The translations under genes and the position numbers were made by a program. Source: Candidatus Eisenbacteria bacterium (GTDB lineage Bacteria > Eisenbacteria > RBG-16-71-46 > JACRLI01). From it: DNA of 64,000 nt. This document shows positions 54,040 to 62,495 of this stretch, in pieces. The notes beneath the pieces were generated by a model. It was not told the origin of the DNA. It was given only the letters and a program-made list of their open reading frames with translations, and did not search any database. The stretch spans positions 62,001-126,000 of the forward strand of contig JACRLI010000019.1 of the NCBI GenBank assembly GCA_016235265.1. Reading direction: 5' to 3'. The stretch's first letter is position 1, and each line of letters begins with the position of its first letter.

Positions 54040-55424
54040 GCGACAATCCCCACAAGGGCTACCGCGAGCCGTGCCGGGCGGTGATGGAGCGCTTCGGGAT
54101 CACGGTGTGGTGCGAGGTGCGCGCGCACACCACGCGCGGCGAGTTCGAGGGCCTGGTGCTGCCGCGCTCCGAGACCTCCGATCCCCTGCACCTGGTGCTG
54201 AAGCTGGGCAACGGCTACAACGTGGGCCTGCGCCACGACACCGTGCTCACGCTGGAGAAGACCGGCTACCGGGAGGCGCACTACAAGATCCCCGAGAAGG
54301 CGTTCCCGGTGGACCCGCGCAAGCCGAAGGTGAAGCTGCTGGGCACCGGCGGCACCATCGCCTCCCGCCTGGACTACCGCACCGGCGCGGTGATCCCCGC
54401 GTTCAGCCCCGGCGAACTGTACGGGTCGGTGCCGGAGCTGGCCGACATCTGCAACCTGGACACGCACAAGCTGTTCGGCGTGTTCTCCGAGAACATGGGC
54501 CCGGAGGAGTACCTGGCGCTGGCCGAGCACACCGGCCAGGCCATTCGCGCCGGCTACGACGGGGTGGTGGTGGGGCACGGCACCGACACCATGCACCACA
54601 CCGCGGCGGCGCTCTCCTTCATGGTGCAGCGCCCGCCGGTGCCCATCGTGATGGTGGGCAGCCAGCGCTCCTCGGACCGGCCCTCCTCCGACGCGGCGCA
54701 GAACCTGATCAACGCCACCTGGGCCGCCGCCCACGGCCAGATCGCCGAGGTGATGGTGTGCATGTTCGGTCCCACGTCGGACCGCTACAACCTGCTGCAC
54801 CGCGGCACCCGCGTGCGCAAGATGCACAGCAGCTACCGGAGCACCTTCCGCACCCTGGGCGACATCCCGCTGGCGATGGTGGAGAACGGCAGACTCACCC
54901 CGCTCAAGGACGACTTCGCGCCCCGGCGGCGCGACCGGGACGTGACGGTGCAGGCGGCGTTCGAGGAGAAGGTCACCATCGTCTACTACTACCCCAACAT
55001 GCACCCGGACCTGATCGACGCCCTGGTGGAGAAGGGCTACAAGGGCATCATCATCGCCGGCACGGGGCTGGGGCACGTGAACCGCAAGATCTACCCGGCG
55101 CTGGAGCGGGCCCACCGGGCGGGTGTACAGTTGTACATGGCGCTGCAGACCCTGTGGGGCTTCGTGCAGATGTACGTGTACGAGACCGGGCGCGAGATCC
55201 TGGAACTGGGTGTGGTGCCCCTGGCGAACATGCTGCCGGAGGTGGCCTACATCAAGCTGGGCTGGGCGCTGGGGGTGCACCCGCACGACCCCGCCGCGGT
55301 CCGGGAGTTGATGACGCGCAACGTGGCGGGGGAGACCACCGAGCGGGAACCGCACGACGGCTACCTGGTGTTCCAGGGCGGCGTGCCGGAGATCCACGAG
55401 TTCCTGGGCAAGGTCTGGAAATAG
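54036..55424 (+). CDS. gatD: Archaeal-type Glu-tRNA(Gln) amidotransferase subunit D
   Basis: A 462-residue glutaminase subunit of the asparaginase I fold. It frees ammonia from glutamine or asparagine for GatE. Residues 20-90 form the GatD-specific N-terminal beta-barrel. The asparaginase domain has LLGTGGTIASR (Thr104), HGTDTMHHTA (Thr183, Asp184) and RKMHSSYRSTFR (Lys262), so all four catalytic residues of the GatD type are kept. VGSQRSSDRPSSDA and GTGLGHVNRKIYP complete the match. Ordinary L-asparaginase lacks the N-terminal barrel, and the coupling to gatE settles the assignment. Confidence 0.94.
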   Translation: MSDNPHKGYREPCRAVMERFGITVWCEVRAHTTRGEFEGLVLPRSETSDPLHLVLKLGNGYNVGLRHDTVLTLEKTGYREAHYKIPEKAFPVDPRKPKVKLLGTGGTIASRLDYRTGAVIPAFSPGELYGSVPELADICNLDTHKLFGVFSENMGPEEYLALAEHTGQAIRAGYDGVVVGHGTDTMHHTAAALSFMVQRPPVPIVMVGSQRSSDRPSSDAAQNLINATWAAAHGQIAEVMVCMFGPTSDRYNLLHRGTRVRKMHSSYRSTFRTLGDIPLAMVENGRLTPLKDDFAPRRRDRDVTVQAAFEEKVTIVYYYPNMHPDLIDALVEKGYKGIIIAGTGLGHVNRKIYPALERAHRAGVQLYMALQTLWGFVQMYVYETGREILELGVVPLANMLPEVAYIKLGWALGVHPHDPAAVRELMTRNVAGETTEREPHDGYLVFQGGVPEIHEFLGKVWK

Positions 55425-55458
55425 GGCGGCGGGGACGCCGCCCGGGGCGGGGGGTGCG

Positions 55459-56922
55459 ATGATCGAACAGGGTGCGATGCCGGGCACGGGGGACGGGCCG
55501 GAGGGCGGGGTGGCGGGAGCGGCCGGCACGCCTCCCCGGGTGGGGCAGGGCGGGGCGTTCCCCGCGTGCGCGCTGGAGCGGCTGCTGGGCCGGCCGGCGG
55601 CCGCGTGGGCGGTGGATGACCTCGTGGACCTGGTGGCGGAGCGGGGCATCCGCCTGGTCAGCCTGATGCACGTGGGTGGCGACGGCTGGCTCAAGACGCT
55701 GGACTTCGCTCCGCGCGACGCGGGCCACCTGCGGGACATCCTCGAGGGGGGCGAGCGCGCCGACGGCTCCAGCCTGTTCAAGGGCCTGGGCATCCGGACC
55801 GGCGCGTCGGACATCTTGCTGCGCCCGCGTCTCGCCACCGCGTTCCTCGATCCCTTCTCTCCCCTGCCCACGCTGGCGGTGCTGTGCGGACACGAGGGCC
55901 GCGACGGCGCGCCGCTGCCGCAGTCCCCGGACACCATCGTGCGGCGCGCCGCCGTTCGCGCCCGGGCGCGGGCCGGCGTGGAACTGCACGCGCTGGGCGA
56001 GGTCGAGTTCTTCCTCGGCCACCGGCCCTCCGACTTCGACATCTACGGCGCCGACGACCTGGGCTACCACGCCACCTCGCCGTTCGTGTTCGGCGAGGGA
56101 CTGCGGCGGCGCGCCCTGGGTCTGCTCGCCGACATCGGGGTGCCGGTCAAGTACGGCCACAGCGAGGTCGGCTACGTGCAGGCCGGCGAGGCCGAGGGCT
56201 GGATCTGGGAGCAGCACGAAGTGGAACTGGCCCTCGCGCCGCTGGAGCGCGCGGCCGATGGGGTGGTGCTGGCGCAGTGGGTGATTCGCAACCTGGCGCG
56301 GCGCGAGGGCATGCGCGTCAGCTTCGATCCCATCCTGTCCCGGGGGCATGCCGGCAACGGGCTGCACTTCCACGTGTCTCCCGCGGTGGAAGGCGTGCCC
56401 CGCGGGGGTCGCGGTCCCGACGGGCAGCTGTGGCCGCAGGCGAAGTGGCTGATCGGCGGGCTGGTGCGGATGGGCGGAGCGCTGATGGCGTTCGGCAACC
56501 GCGGCGAGGAGTCCTTCGTGCGGCTGACGCAGGCCAAGGAGGCTCCGGGCAGCGTGTCGTGGGGCGAGTTCGACCGCCGCGCGCTGGTGCGCCTGCCGGT
56601 GGTGGCGGCCACGCCGGAGGGCCGCCCGGTATCCCCGCCGACGGTGGAGTTCCGCCTGCCCGACGGATCGGCCCAGCCGCACCTGCTGCTGGCGGGCCTG
56701 GCGCAGGCGATGCTCGCCGCCCGGTCGGAGGCGGACCTCGAGGGCCTGCTGCGCGCCACCGCCTCGGCCTCGCGCGGCGCGGCCGCCTCGCAGGGGGTGC
56801 GCGTGCCGCGGAACCTGCGGGAGGTCGCGGTGGAACTGGAACGCCACCGGGCGGCATTCGAAGCCGACGGAGTGTTCCCCGCCGCGATGCTGGACGGGGT
56901 GCTGGCCAGGCTGAAGGCCTAG
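55459..56922 (+). CDS. glnA: Glutamine synthetase family protein (GSI-like)
   Basis: A 487-residue protein of the GSI fold. The beta-grasp domain (about 50-140) has ADGSSLFKGLG and DPFSPLPTLAVL. The catalytic domain has GEVEFFLGH (Glu181, Glu183), YGHSEVGYVQAGEAEG, the GNGLHFHVS motif (299-307) and PTVEFRLPDGSAQPH. The metal and ATP residues look kept, but several classical segments differ (SAQP in place of SANP, RLTQAKEAPG in place of a PGYEAP pattern). It may make glutamine for GatD or be a related gamma-glutamyl ligase. It starts 34 bases after gatD and is probably in the same operon. Confidence 0.8.
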   Translation: MIEQGAMPGTGDGPEGGVAGAAGTPPRVGQGGAFPACALERLLGRPAAAWAVDDLVDLVAERGIRLVSLMHVGGDGWLKTLDFAPRDAGHLRDILEGGERADGSSLFKGLGIRTGASDILLRPRLATAFLDPFSPLPTLAVLCGHEGRDGAPLPQSPDTIVRRAAVRARARAGVELHALGEVEFFLGHRPSDFDIYGADDLGYHATSPFVFGEGLRRRALGLLADIGVPVKYGHSEVGYVQAGEAEGWIWEQHEVELALAPLERAADGVVLAQWVIRNLARREGMRVSFDPILSRGHAGNGLHFHVSPAVEGVPRGGRGPDGQLWPQAKWLIGGLVRMGGALMAFGNRGEESFVRLTQAKEAPGSVSWGEFDRRALVRLPVVAATPEGRPVSPPTVEFRLPDGSAQPHLLLAGLAQAMLAARSEADLEGLLRATASASRGAAASQGVRVPRNLREVAVELERHRAAFEADGVFPAAMLDGVLARLKA

Positions 56923-56961
56923 CCGGGAACCCCCGCCCCGGGGCGGATGGGACCACCCCGC

Positions 56962-57510
56962 CTAGATGAACTGCTGCAGCACTTCCTTGCGCGGCGAGGG
57001 GATGACCACCGTCTGCACCAGCAGACCCTTGCGGGCGACCATCGCCGCGCCCGCCTCCACCGAGGCCTCCACGTCGGCGACTTCGCCGGTGAACAACACC
57101 CAGCCCTTGCCGCCGATGGCCATGGCCAGGTGGATCTCCACCAGCGTGATGTCGCTGGCCTTGGCGGCGGCGTCGGCGGCCTCCACGATGGAGGCGACCG
57201 AGAACGCCTCGATCACGCCCAGTGCGCGGGGCTCGGGCACGTGCGTGGTGCACGCGATCGCGGGGAAGACGCTCGGGTGCACGTTGGGGATGAGCAGGCT
57301 GTCCACCACCTGGTGACCGCCGACCTCCAGCCCTGCCTCCACGCTGGCGCGGACCTCCTCGACGTTGCCCCCGATGAGCACCATGTATTTTCCGGGGCAG
57401 ATCGTGCGATTGACCACGATGCTCACCTGGGCGCGCTTGACCATCGCGTCGGCGACCTCGATCCCCTTGGCGATGCTGGAGAGTTCCACCAGGCCGATGG
57501 CAGCTTGCAT
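56962..57510 (-). CDS. pduT: Tandem-BMC microcompartment shell protein, PduT-like
   Basis: A 182-residue protein with two BMC domains: AAIGLVELSSIAKGIEVADA and GVIEAFSVASIVEAADAAAK. Between them, RTICPGKYMVLIGG places Cys38 exactly where PduT holds a 4Fe-4S cluster at the pore of its trimer. Late motifs LAMAIGGKGWVLFTG and VIPSPRKEVL also agree. PduT is thought to carry electrons across the shell of a bacterial microcompartment. GGAGG lies upstream of ATG 57510. It is the second gene of a two-gene operon and converges on glnA. Confidence 0.92.
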   Translation of the reverse strand: MQAAIGLVELSSIAKGIEVADAMVKRAQVSIVVNRTICPGKYMVLIGGNVEEVRASVEAGLEVGGHQVVDSLLIPNVHPSVFPAIACTTHVPEPRALGVIEAFSVASIVEAADAAAKASDITLVEIHLAMAIGGKGWVLFTGEVADVEASVEAGAAMVARKGLLVQTVVIPSPRKEVLQQFI

Positions 57511-57530
57511 GGTCTCGTCGTACCTCCGGT

Positions 57531-58877
57531 TCAGGCCCGTGACTGGATATGGACGCCCCGGCCGTCGACCGCCGTCACCACGCCCTCGATGCTGGCGTGG
57601 ACGGCGCAGCCCAGCTGGTCGTCCGGGACGGCGCCCACCACGTCGCCGCGCGCCACGCGCGCGCCGGCAGCCACCGTGGGCGTGGCCGGCGCGCCGATGT
57701 GCGCGTCCATGGGGATGGTCACCCCGGCGGGCGCGCCGCCGCCCTCCACGAAACGCGCGTGGCGGTCGTAGCCCGTGAGCCCCAGGCGGCGGTACAGCAT
57801 GGGAATCGGGATCTGTCGCCCGTGACGCATCGGATGGACCGGCCCGAACAGCTGCTCGAGCTCCCCAACGCTCCGGCGGATGCCGCGGGCCTTGAGCTCC
57901 CGCTTCGCGTCGGCGCAGATGTTCTTGGGATCGAGCTTCTCGGGGCACGCGAACAGCGTGCACACGTTGCACTCGCAGCAGTGCTCCGCCCACAGGCTCA
58001 CGCGGTCCTTCTCCTCGCCGGTCATGAGCAGCGAGCGCATCACCTTGTGCGGCTCGATGGGATAGCCAAGGATGTAGCGGGGGCACATTTCCGTGCACAG
58101 CGAGCACTGGTCGCAGGTGCTGTGTCCCACGCGGTCGTAGTGGCGCCGCGGGGCGGTCTTGCGCTCCACCAGCGGGTGGTTTGCGGGCAGCACGATCAGC
58201 CCGGCGGTGGTCTTGGTGACCGGCAGTGAGAGGTCGGTCTCGGCCCCGCCCATCATCACGCCGCCGGTGAGCACCACCGGGTCGGCGCAGGTGAGGCCGC
58301 CGGCCAGCCCGACGCAGTCGGCGATGGAGACCCCCACGGGCACCACCGCGGTGACGGGCTCGGCCACCTCGCCGGTCACGGTCACGAACTTCTCGGTCAC
58401 CGGCACCCCGTCCAGGGCGGCGGCCACGTTGGCGATGGTCTCGACGTTGTCCACCACCACGCCCACCTGCAGCGGGATGCCGCCGGGGCGCATGCGCCGC
58501 CCGGTGATGTCGTACACCAGCACGTACTCGTCGCCGGCGGGGTAGACGTCCTCCATCACGAACAACTCGATTCCCTCCGACGCGGCCGCGGGGCGCAGGG
58601 CGTCCAGCACGTCGGCGTTCTTGCGCTTGACCGCCAGCACCACCCGGGACGCCCCCGAGAGCTCACGCTGGATGGCGAGGCCGCGCAGCAGGGCGTCGCG
58701 CCGGTGGATCATCACCTCGCGGTCCTTGTACATCAGCGGCTCGCACTCGGCGCCGTTGGCGATGATGGTGTCGGCGCGGCCCTCGAGCTTGCGGTAGGTG
58801 GGAAAGCCCGCCCCGCCGGCGCCCACCACCCCCGCCGCGCGGATGGCGCGGATCGCCTCGTCTCTCGCGGTCTGCAT
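57531..58877 (-). CDS. pduS: PduS-like iron-sulfur flavoprotein (RnfC-type, SLBB)
   Basis: A 448-residue protein of the PduS/RnfC family. The FMN/NADH-binding N-terminal part has AGVVGAGGAGFPTYRKL and NGAECEPLMYKDREVM. The SLBB region is at about 130-200. Two 4Fe-4S motifs follow: Cys255, Cys258, Cys261, Cys265 (CDQCSLCTEMCP) and Cys300, Cys303, Cys306, Cys311 (with an extra Cys301). The C-terminus is a barrel-sandwich hybrid domain. In PduS this enzyme transfers electrons from NADH to cobalamin or to PduT. The gene lies 20 bases before pduT on the same strand, which is the expected partner arrangement. Confidence 0.9.
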   Translation of the reverse strand: MQTARDEAIRAIRAAGVVGAGGAGFPTYRKLEGRADTIIANGAECEPLMYKDREVMIHRRDALLRGLAIQRELSGASRVVLAVKRKNADVLDALRPAAASEGIELFVMEDVYPAGDEYVLVYDITGRRMRPGGIPLQVGVVVDNVETIANVAAALDGVPVTEKFVTVTGEVAEPVTAVVPVGVSIADCVGLAGGLTCADPVVLTGGVMMGGAETDLSLPVTKTTAGLIVLPANHPLVERKTAPRRHYDRVGHSTCDQCSLCTEMCPRYILGYPIEPHKVMRSLLMTGEEKDRVSLWAEHCCECNVCTLFACPEKLDPKNICADAKRELKARGIRRSVGELEQLFGPVHPMRHGRQIPIPMLYRRLGLTGYDRHARFVEGGGAPAGVTIPMDAHIGAPATPTVAAGARVARGDVVGAVPDDQLGCAVHASIEGVVTAVDGRGVHIQSRA

Positions 58878-59030
58878 GGGGCGGAGACTAGCACAAAGCA
58901 GGGCGCCGGGGGTGCGCCGCCGCGGGGGCTCTGGTACGCTCCCGCCGGTCGGTCGGACGGCCCGCCGCGCCGTGGCGCGCGCGCCGGGCGCATAACGAGA
59001 TGTCCCCATCAACCAGCCCCGGAGGTCCCG

Positions 59031-59312
59031 ATGGTCACTGCAGTCCTGCTGTTGAAGGTGGAGCGCGGACGGGTCAACGAGGTCGCCGAAGCGCTGGCCG
59101 ACGTCCCCGGGGTCACCGAGGTGTACTCGGTGGCGGGCCGCTACGACCTGGTGGCGGTGTTGCGCGTGCGCGAGACCGAGCAGATGGCGGAGCTGGTGAC
59201 GCGCGAGGTGGTGAAGGTGCAGGGCATCCGCGAGACGGAGACGCTCACCGCGTTCCGCGCCTACTCGCGCCACGATCTCGAGGCGGCCTTCTCGCTGGGC
59301 TTCCAGAAGTAG
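59031..59312 (+). CDS. Stand-alone AsnC/Lrp ligand-binding (RAM) domain protein
   Basis: A 93-residue protein with one RAM domain: [40 protein letters not shown] and [20 protein letters not shown]. No DNA-binding helix-turn-helix is present, as in small AsnC-like proteins that bind amino acids or modulate full-length Lrp proteins. GGAGG stands six bases before ATG. It is divergent from pduS. It may sense the amino-acid pool handled by the neighbouring nitrogen genes, but this is a guess. Confidence 0.85.
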   Translation: MVTAVLLLKVERGRVNEVAEALADVPGVTEVYSVAGRYDLVAVLRVRETEQMAELVTREVVKVQGIRETETLTAFRAYSRHDLEAAFSLGFQK

Positions 59313-59351
59313 CGGGGCGCGGCGCCGCGCGGTCCGCGGAGCGTCCGCCGG

Positions 59352-59640
59352 GGCCCCCGGTGCAGCGCGCGGTACAGCCAGTCGCCGCTGCGATCCCCGG
59401 TGAACATCCTCCCGGTGCGGTTGGCACCGTGCGCCCCGGGGGCCAGCCCCACGATCAGCAGCCGCGCGACCGGGTCGCCGAAGCTGGGCACCGGCCGTCC
59501 CCAGCAAGTCTCGGCCGCGCAGGCGCGGCGGCGGGTGCGCGCCACCCCGGCACAGTGATCCCGGAGACGGGGACACAGGTCGCACCGCGCGATCCGGGCA
59601 TTGAGGGCCTCCCACGCTGCCGGGGAATCGGCCTGGTTCC
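59352..59640 (-). pseudogene. Remnant of a family 5 (UdgB-like) uracil-DNA glycosylase
   Basis: On the minus strand a frame without a usable start reads [20 protein letters not shown] and then [39 protein letters not shown] and [14 protein letters not shown]. These are the iron-sulfur cysteines and uracil-binding motifs of family 5 glycosylases. Similarity stops abruptly near 59352, where about half of the usual protein is missing, and the segment lies against the 3' end of the Lrp-like gene. The N-terminus has lost its initiator. It is a decayed repair gene, not an active enzyme. Confidence 0.8.
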
Positions 59641-59744
59641 GGCTCCTGCTGATGGCGCTCTCCGTGGACGGGGTTCCTGCTGTTGGTGGCGGCCCGGGGC
59701 TCGAGCGCAGCAGACCCCGTGTGGCCCCGGGGCGGGCAATCCCC

Positions 59745-59750
59745 TACAAT
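59745..59750 (+). promoter_or_regulatory. Possible -10 box of the GH13 gene
   Basis: TACAAT (59745-59750) stands between CCCC and GGGG, about 80 bases before the gene. The -35 position (TGGCCC, 17 bases upstream) is poor, so the call is weak. The rest of 59641-59828 holds nothing else I can name. Confidence 0.3.
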
Positions 59751-59828
59751 GGGGCGTCGCATCGGCAGTTCTCTCCGGCGCGAAGTCCGGCGCCGGCGGT
59801 TGGCTTGTATTGCGGGAGGCGGTGGCTC

Positions 59829-62486
59829 ATGTCGAGATCTCGTTGCGATTCCCGGCGGCCGTGGAAATCCACGGTGGCGCTGGTGCCTGTTCTCCTCGCC
59901 TGCATGGCGGCCTGCGCGGCCGCCACGCAGGTCACGTTCCGCTACCAGCCGGTCATCGGTGGCGTGTCGTCGGTCGCGGTGGCCGGCGACTTCAACGGCT
60001 GGAATGTCAGCGCCAATCCCATGGCCGACCCCGGCAAGACCGGCGTGTACCAGGCGGTGGTGGAGTTGCCCCCGGGGCGCGTGATGTACAAGTTCGTGGT
60101 GAACGGCAGCCAGTGGATCACCGACGAGAGCGCCGCGGACTTCTCGCCCGACGGCTTCGGCGGGCAGAATTCGGTGCTGATCGTCACCGACAAGCCGGTG
60201 GTCGCGGGCCTGGGCTCCACGGTTAAGAAGGTGGAGGCCCCCAAGGCCGGCCTGCGTCGGGTGCCGTTCCGCTTCAAGCCCGCCACGCCGGTGCAGTCCG
60301 TGTGCCTGGCCGGCGCGTTCAACGACTGGACCGTCGGCAAGACCCCGATGACCGCCGCCGGGGGGGAGTACACCGTCACGCTGCTGCTGCCGCCGGGCGA
60401 GTATCCGTACAAGTTTGTGCTCGACGGCAGCCAGTGGACCCAGGACAAGGCCGGCGAGGACGGGAACGTGGACGATGGCTTCGGCGGGAAGAACTCCCTG
60501 CGCCGCGTGGATGACCGGTTCGCCGCGATCGAAGTGAAGCAGGGCGACGGAGAGATCTTCCCCGACGGGGTCGAGCACGCCCAGGGACCCGGCGAGGTGA
60601 ACAACCTGGGCGGCGGCCGCGTCCAGTTCACCGCCCGCGCCCACCGCGACGACGTGGAGTCGGTGGACCTCGAGGTGTTCGGCGGCGGCGCGCCGGTGGT
60701 GACGCCGATGTCGCCGGTGAACCGGGACAAGGTGTTCGACTACTACCGCGCCGAGGTGACCGTGCCGGCGTCGGGCGCCGGGTACGTGTTCCGCTACACC
60801 GACGGCGGCCGGACGCAGTACCTCACGCGCAAGGGCTTCGCCGCCTCCGATGCGCAGGAGCGCTTCACGTTCGACGCCGCGAAGTTCCCCCCGTTCACCA
60901 CCCCGGACTGGGTGAAGAACGGCGTCATCTACCAGATCTTCCCCGACCGGTTCCGCAACGGGAGCCAGGCCAACGATCCCGATTTCAAGGAGTGGTACTA
61001 CCGGGGCAAGTCGGGCGCCGAGCCGAAGGGCCCGATCGACGTGGAGATCCAGGAGTACTACCACCTGGTGAAGGACTGGTCGAACAACGCGGTCATGACC
61101 CAGTGCCCGTGGACGAAGGACGGCCGCGACTGGATGGCCTTCTACGGCGGGGACGTGGAGGGCGTGCGCCAGAGCCTGGACTACCTCAAGGACCTCGGCG
61201 TCACGGTGATCTACTTCAACCCGCTGTTTCAGGGCAAGTCCACGCACAAGTACGACGCCACCGACTACCGGGCCATCGACCCGCACTTCGGCACCAACGG
61301 GGAGTTCAGGACATTCGTGAGCGAGGCCAAGGCCAGGGGCATCCGCATCATCCTGGACATCGTCTACAACCACTCCGGCAACACCCACTGGGCGTTCAAG
61401 GACGCCGTGGACAACGGCCCGAAGAGCCCCTACTACAACTGGTACGGCTTCCGGCAGTGGCCGCTTCCCGAGGGCTGGCCCAACGTGGGGCGCAGCTGGA
61501 AGCCCTCCGACTACTACGAATGCTGGTGGAACTTCGGGGACCTGCCCGCGCTGAAGTTCGACCTGGCGCACTCGCACGCCGAGGCCGCCCGCTTCGAGGA
61601 CACCACGCAGGTGAAGGTGAACGGGCCGCTGGTGAGCCACCTGCTCGATGCCACCGAGTACTGGCTCAAGGAGGTGGACGCCGACGGCGTGCGCCTGGAC
61701 GTGCCCAACGAGGTGCCGCGCTGGTTCTGGAAGATGTTCAACCAGCGGGTGAAGTCGGTGAAGCCGGACGCCTACATCGTGGGAGAATTGTGGGGCAACG
61801 CCACCGACTGGGTGAAGCCGGGCGTGTTCGACGCGGTGATGAACTACGCCTTCTTCCGCGACCCGGTGAGCAAGTTCCTGGGGATGGGACAGGGCACCGC
61901 GGCGGAGTTCGACGCCACGCTGGCCACCGGGCGACTGGCGTATCCCAGCCAGGCCGTCGAGGCGCAGATGAACCTCATTGACAGCCACGACACGGTGCGC
62001 TTCCTGACCCAGGTGAACGGCGACGTGAGCCGGCTGAAGCTGGCCGCGCTCTTCAGCATGACCTACGTCGGCGCGCCCACCATCTACTACGGCGACGAGG
62101 TGGGCATGACCGGCGGCAAGGACCCGGACTGCCGCCGCACGTTCCCGTGGGAGTGGCAGCAGGATCCGCAGCGGGTGGACCTGCACGACTACTACCGCTC
62201 GCTGACCCGGCTGCGCCACGCGCACGCCGCGCTGCGCACCGGCACCTTCCGCCCCGTGCACGCCTCGGGCATGGGTTACGCGTACGTCCGCAGCGGCGGC
62301 GGCGAGGACTTCCTGGTGGTGCTCAACGCCGGCCGCCAGCCGCTGGACATACCCTTCGACACCGCGGCATGGGGTGGGAAGGTGACCGCCACCGACGAAT
62401 TGAGCGGCAAGATCGAGGCGTGGGCCGGTTCGGCCAGCATCGCAGTGCCGGCCTCCAGCGGACGGCTGTACCGAATCACGAAGTAG
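59829..62486 (+). CDS. Secreted GH13 alpha-glucan hydrolase (neopullulanase/cyclomaltodextrinase-like)
   Basis: An 885-residue secreted enzyme. A signal peptide covers residues 1-35 (VALVPVLLACMAACAAATQ). Two tandem early-set modules resembling glycogen-binding CBM48/AMPK domains follow: VAVAGDFNGWNVS with YKFVVNGSQW, and VCLAGAFNDWTVG with YKFVLDGSQW. A third E-set and the TIM barrel come next: NGVIYQIFPDRFRNG, then DGVRLDV (nucleophile Asp624), VGELWG (acid Glu653) and DSHDTVRF (Asp721). It should cut alpha-1,4 or alpha-1,6 glucans outside the cell. GGGAGG lies nine bases before ATG. A link with glgA and galT is possible. Confidence 0.9.
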   Translation: MSRSRCDSRRPWKSTVALVPVLLACMAACAAATQVTFRYQPVIGGVSSVAVAGDFNGWNVSANPMADPGKTGVYQAVVELPPGRVMYKFVVNGSQWITDESAADFSPDGFGGQNSVLIVTDKPVVAGLGSTVKKVEAPKAGLRRVPFRFKPATPVQSVCLAGAFNDWTVGKTPMTAAGGEYTVTLLLPPGEYPYKFVLDGSQWTQDKAGEDGNVDDGFGGKNSLRRVDDRFAAIEVKQGDGEIFPDGVEHAQGPGEVNNLGGGRVQFTARAHRDDVESVDLEVFGGGAPVVTPMSPVNRDKVFDYYRAEVTVPASGAGYVFRYTDGGRTQYLTRKGFAASDAQERFTFDAAKFPPFTTPDWVKNGVIYQIFPDRFRNGSQANDPDFKEWYYRGKSGAEPKGPIDVEIQEYYHLVKDWSNNAVMTQCPWTKDGRDWMAFYGGDVEGVRQSLDYLKDLGVTVIYFNPLFQGKSTHKYDATDYRAIDPHFGTNGEFRTFVSEAKARGIRIILDIVYNHSGNTHWAFKDAVDNGPKSPYYNWYGFRQWPLPEGWPNVGRSWKPSDYYECWWNFGDLPALKFDLAHSHAEAARFEDTTQVKVNGPLVSHLLDATEYWLKEVDADGVRLDVPNEVPRWFWKMFNQRVKSVKPDAYIVGELWGNATDWVKPGVFDAVMNYAFFRDPVSKFLGMGQGTAAEFDATLATGRLAYPSQAVEAQMNLIDSHDTVRFLTQVNGDVSRLKLAALFSMTYVGAPTIYYGDEVGMTGGKDPDCRRTFPWEWQQDPQRVDLHDYYRSLTRLRHAHAALRTGTFRPVHASGMGYAYVRSGGGEDFLVVLNAGRQPLDIPFDTAAWGGKVTATDELSGKIEAWAGSASIAVPASSGRLYRITK

Positions 62487-62495
62487 GGATTGAAT

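Noticed and set aside
54036..55424. Ordinary L-asparaginase instead of GatD
   Set aside because: The N-terminal barrel, the RKMHSSYRSTFR lysine motif and coupling to gatE identify GatD.
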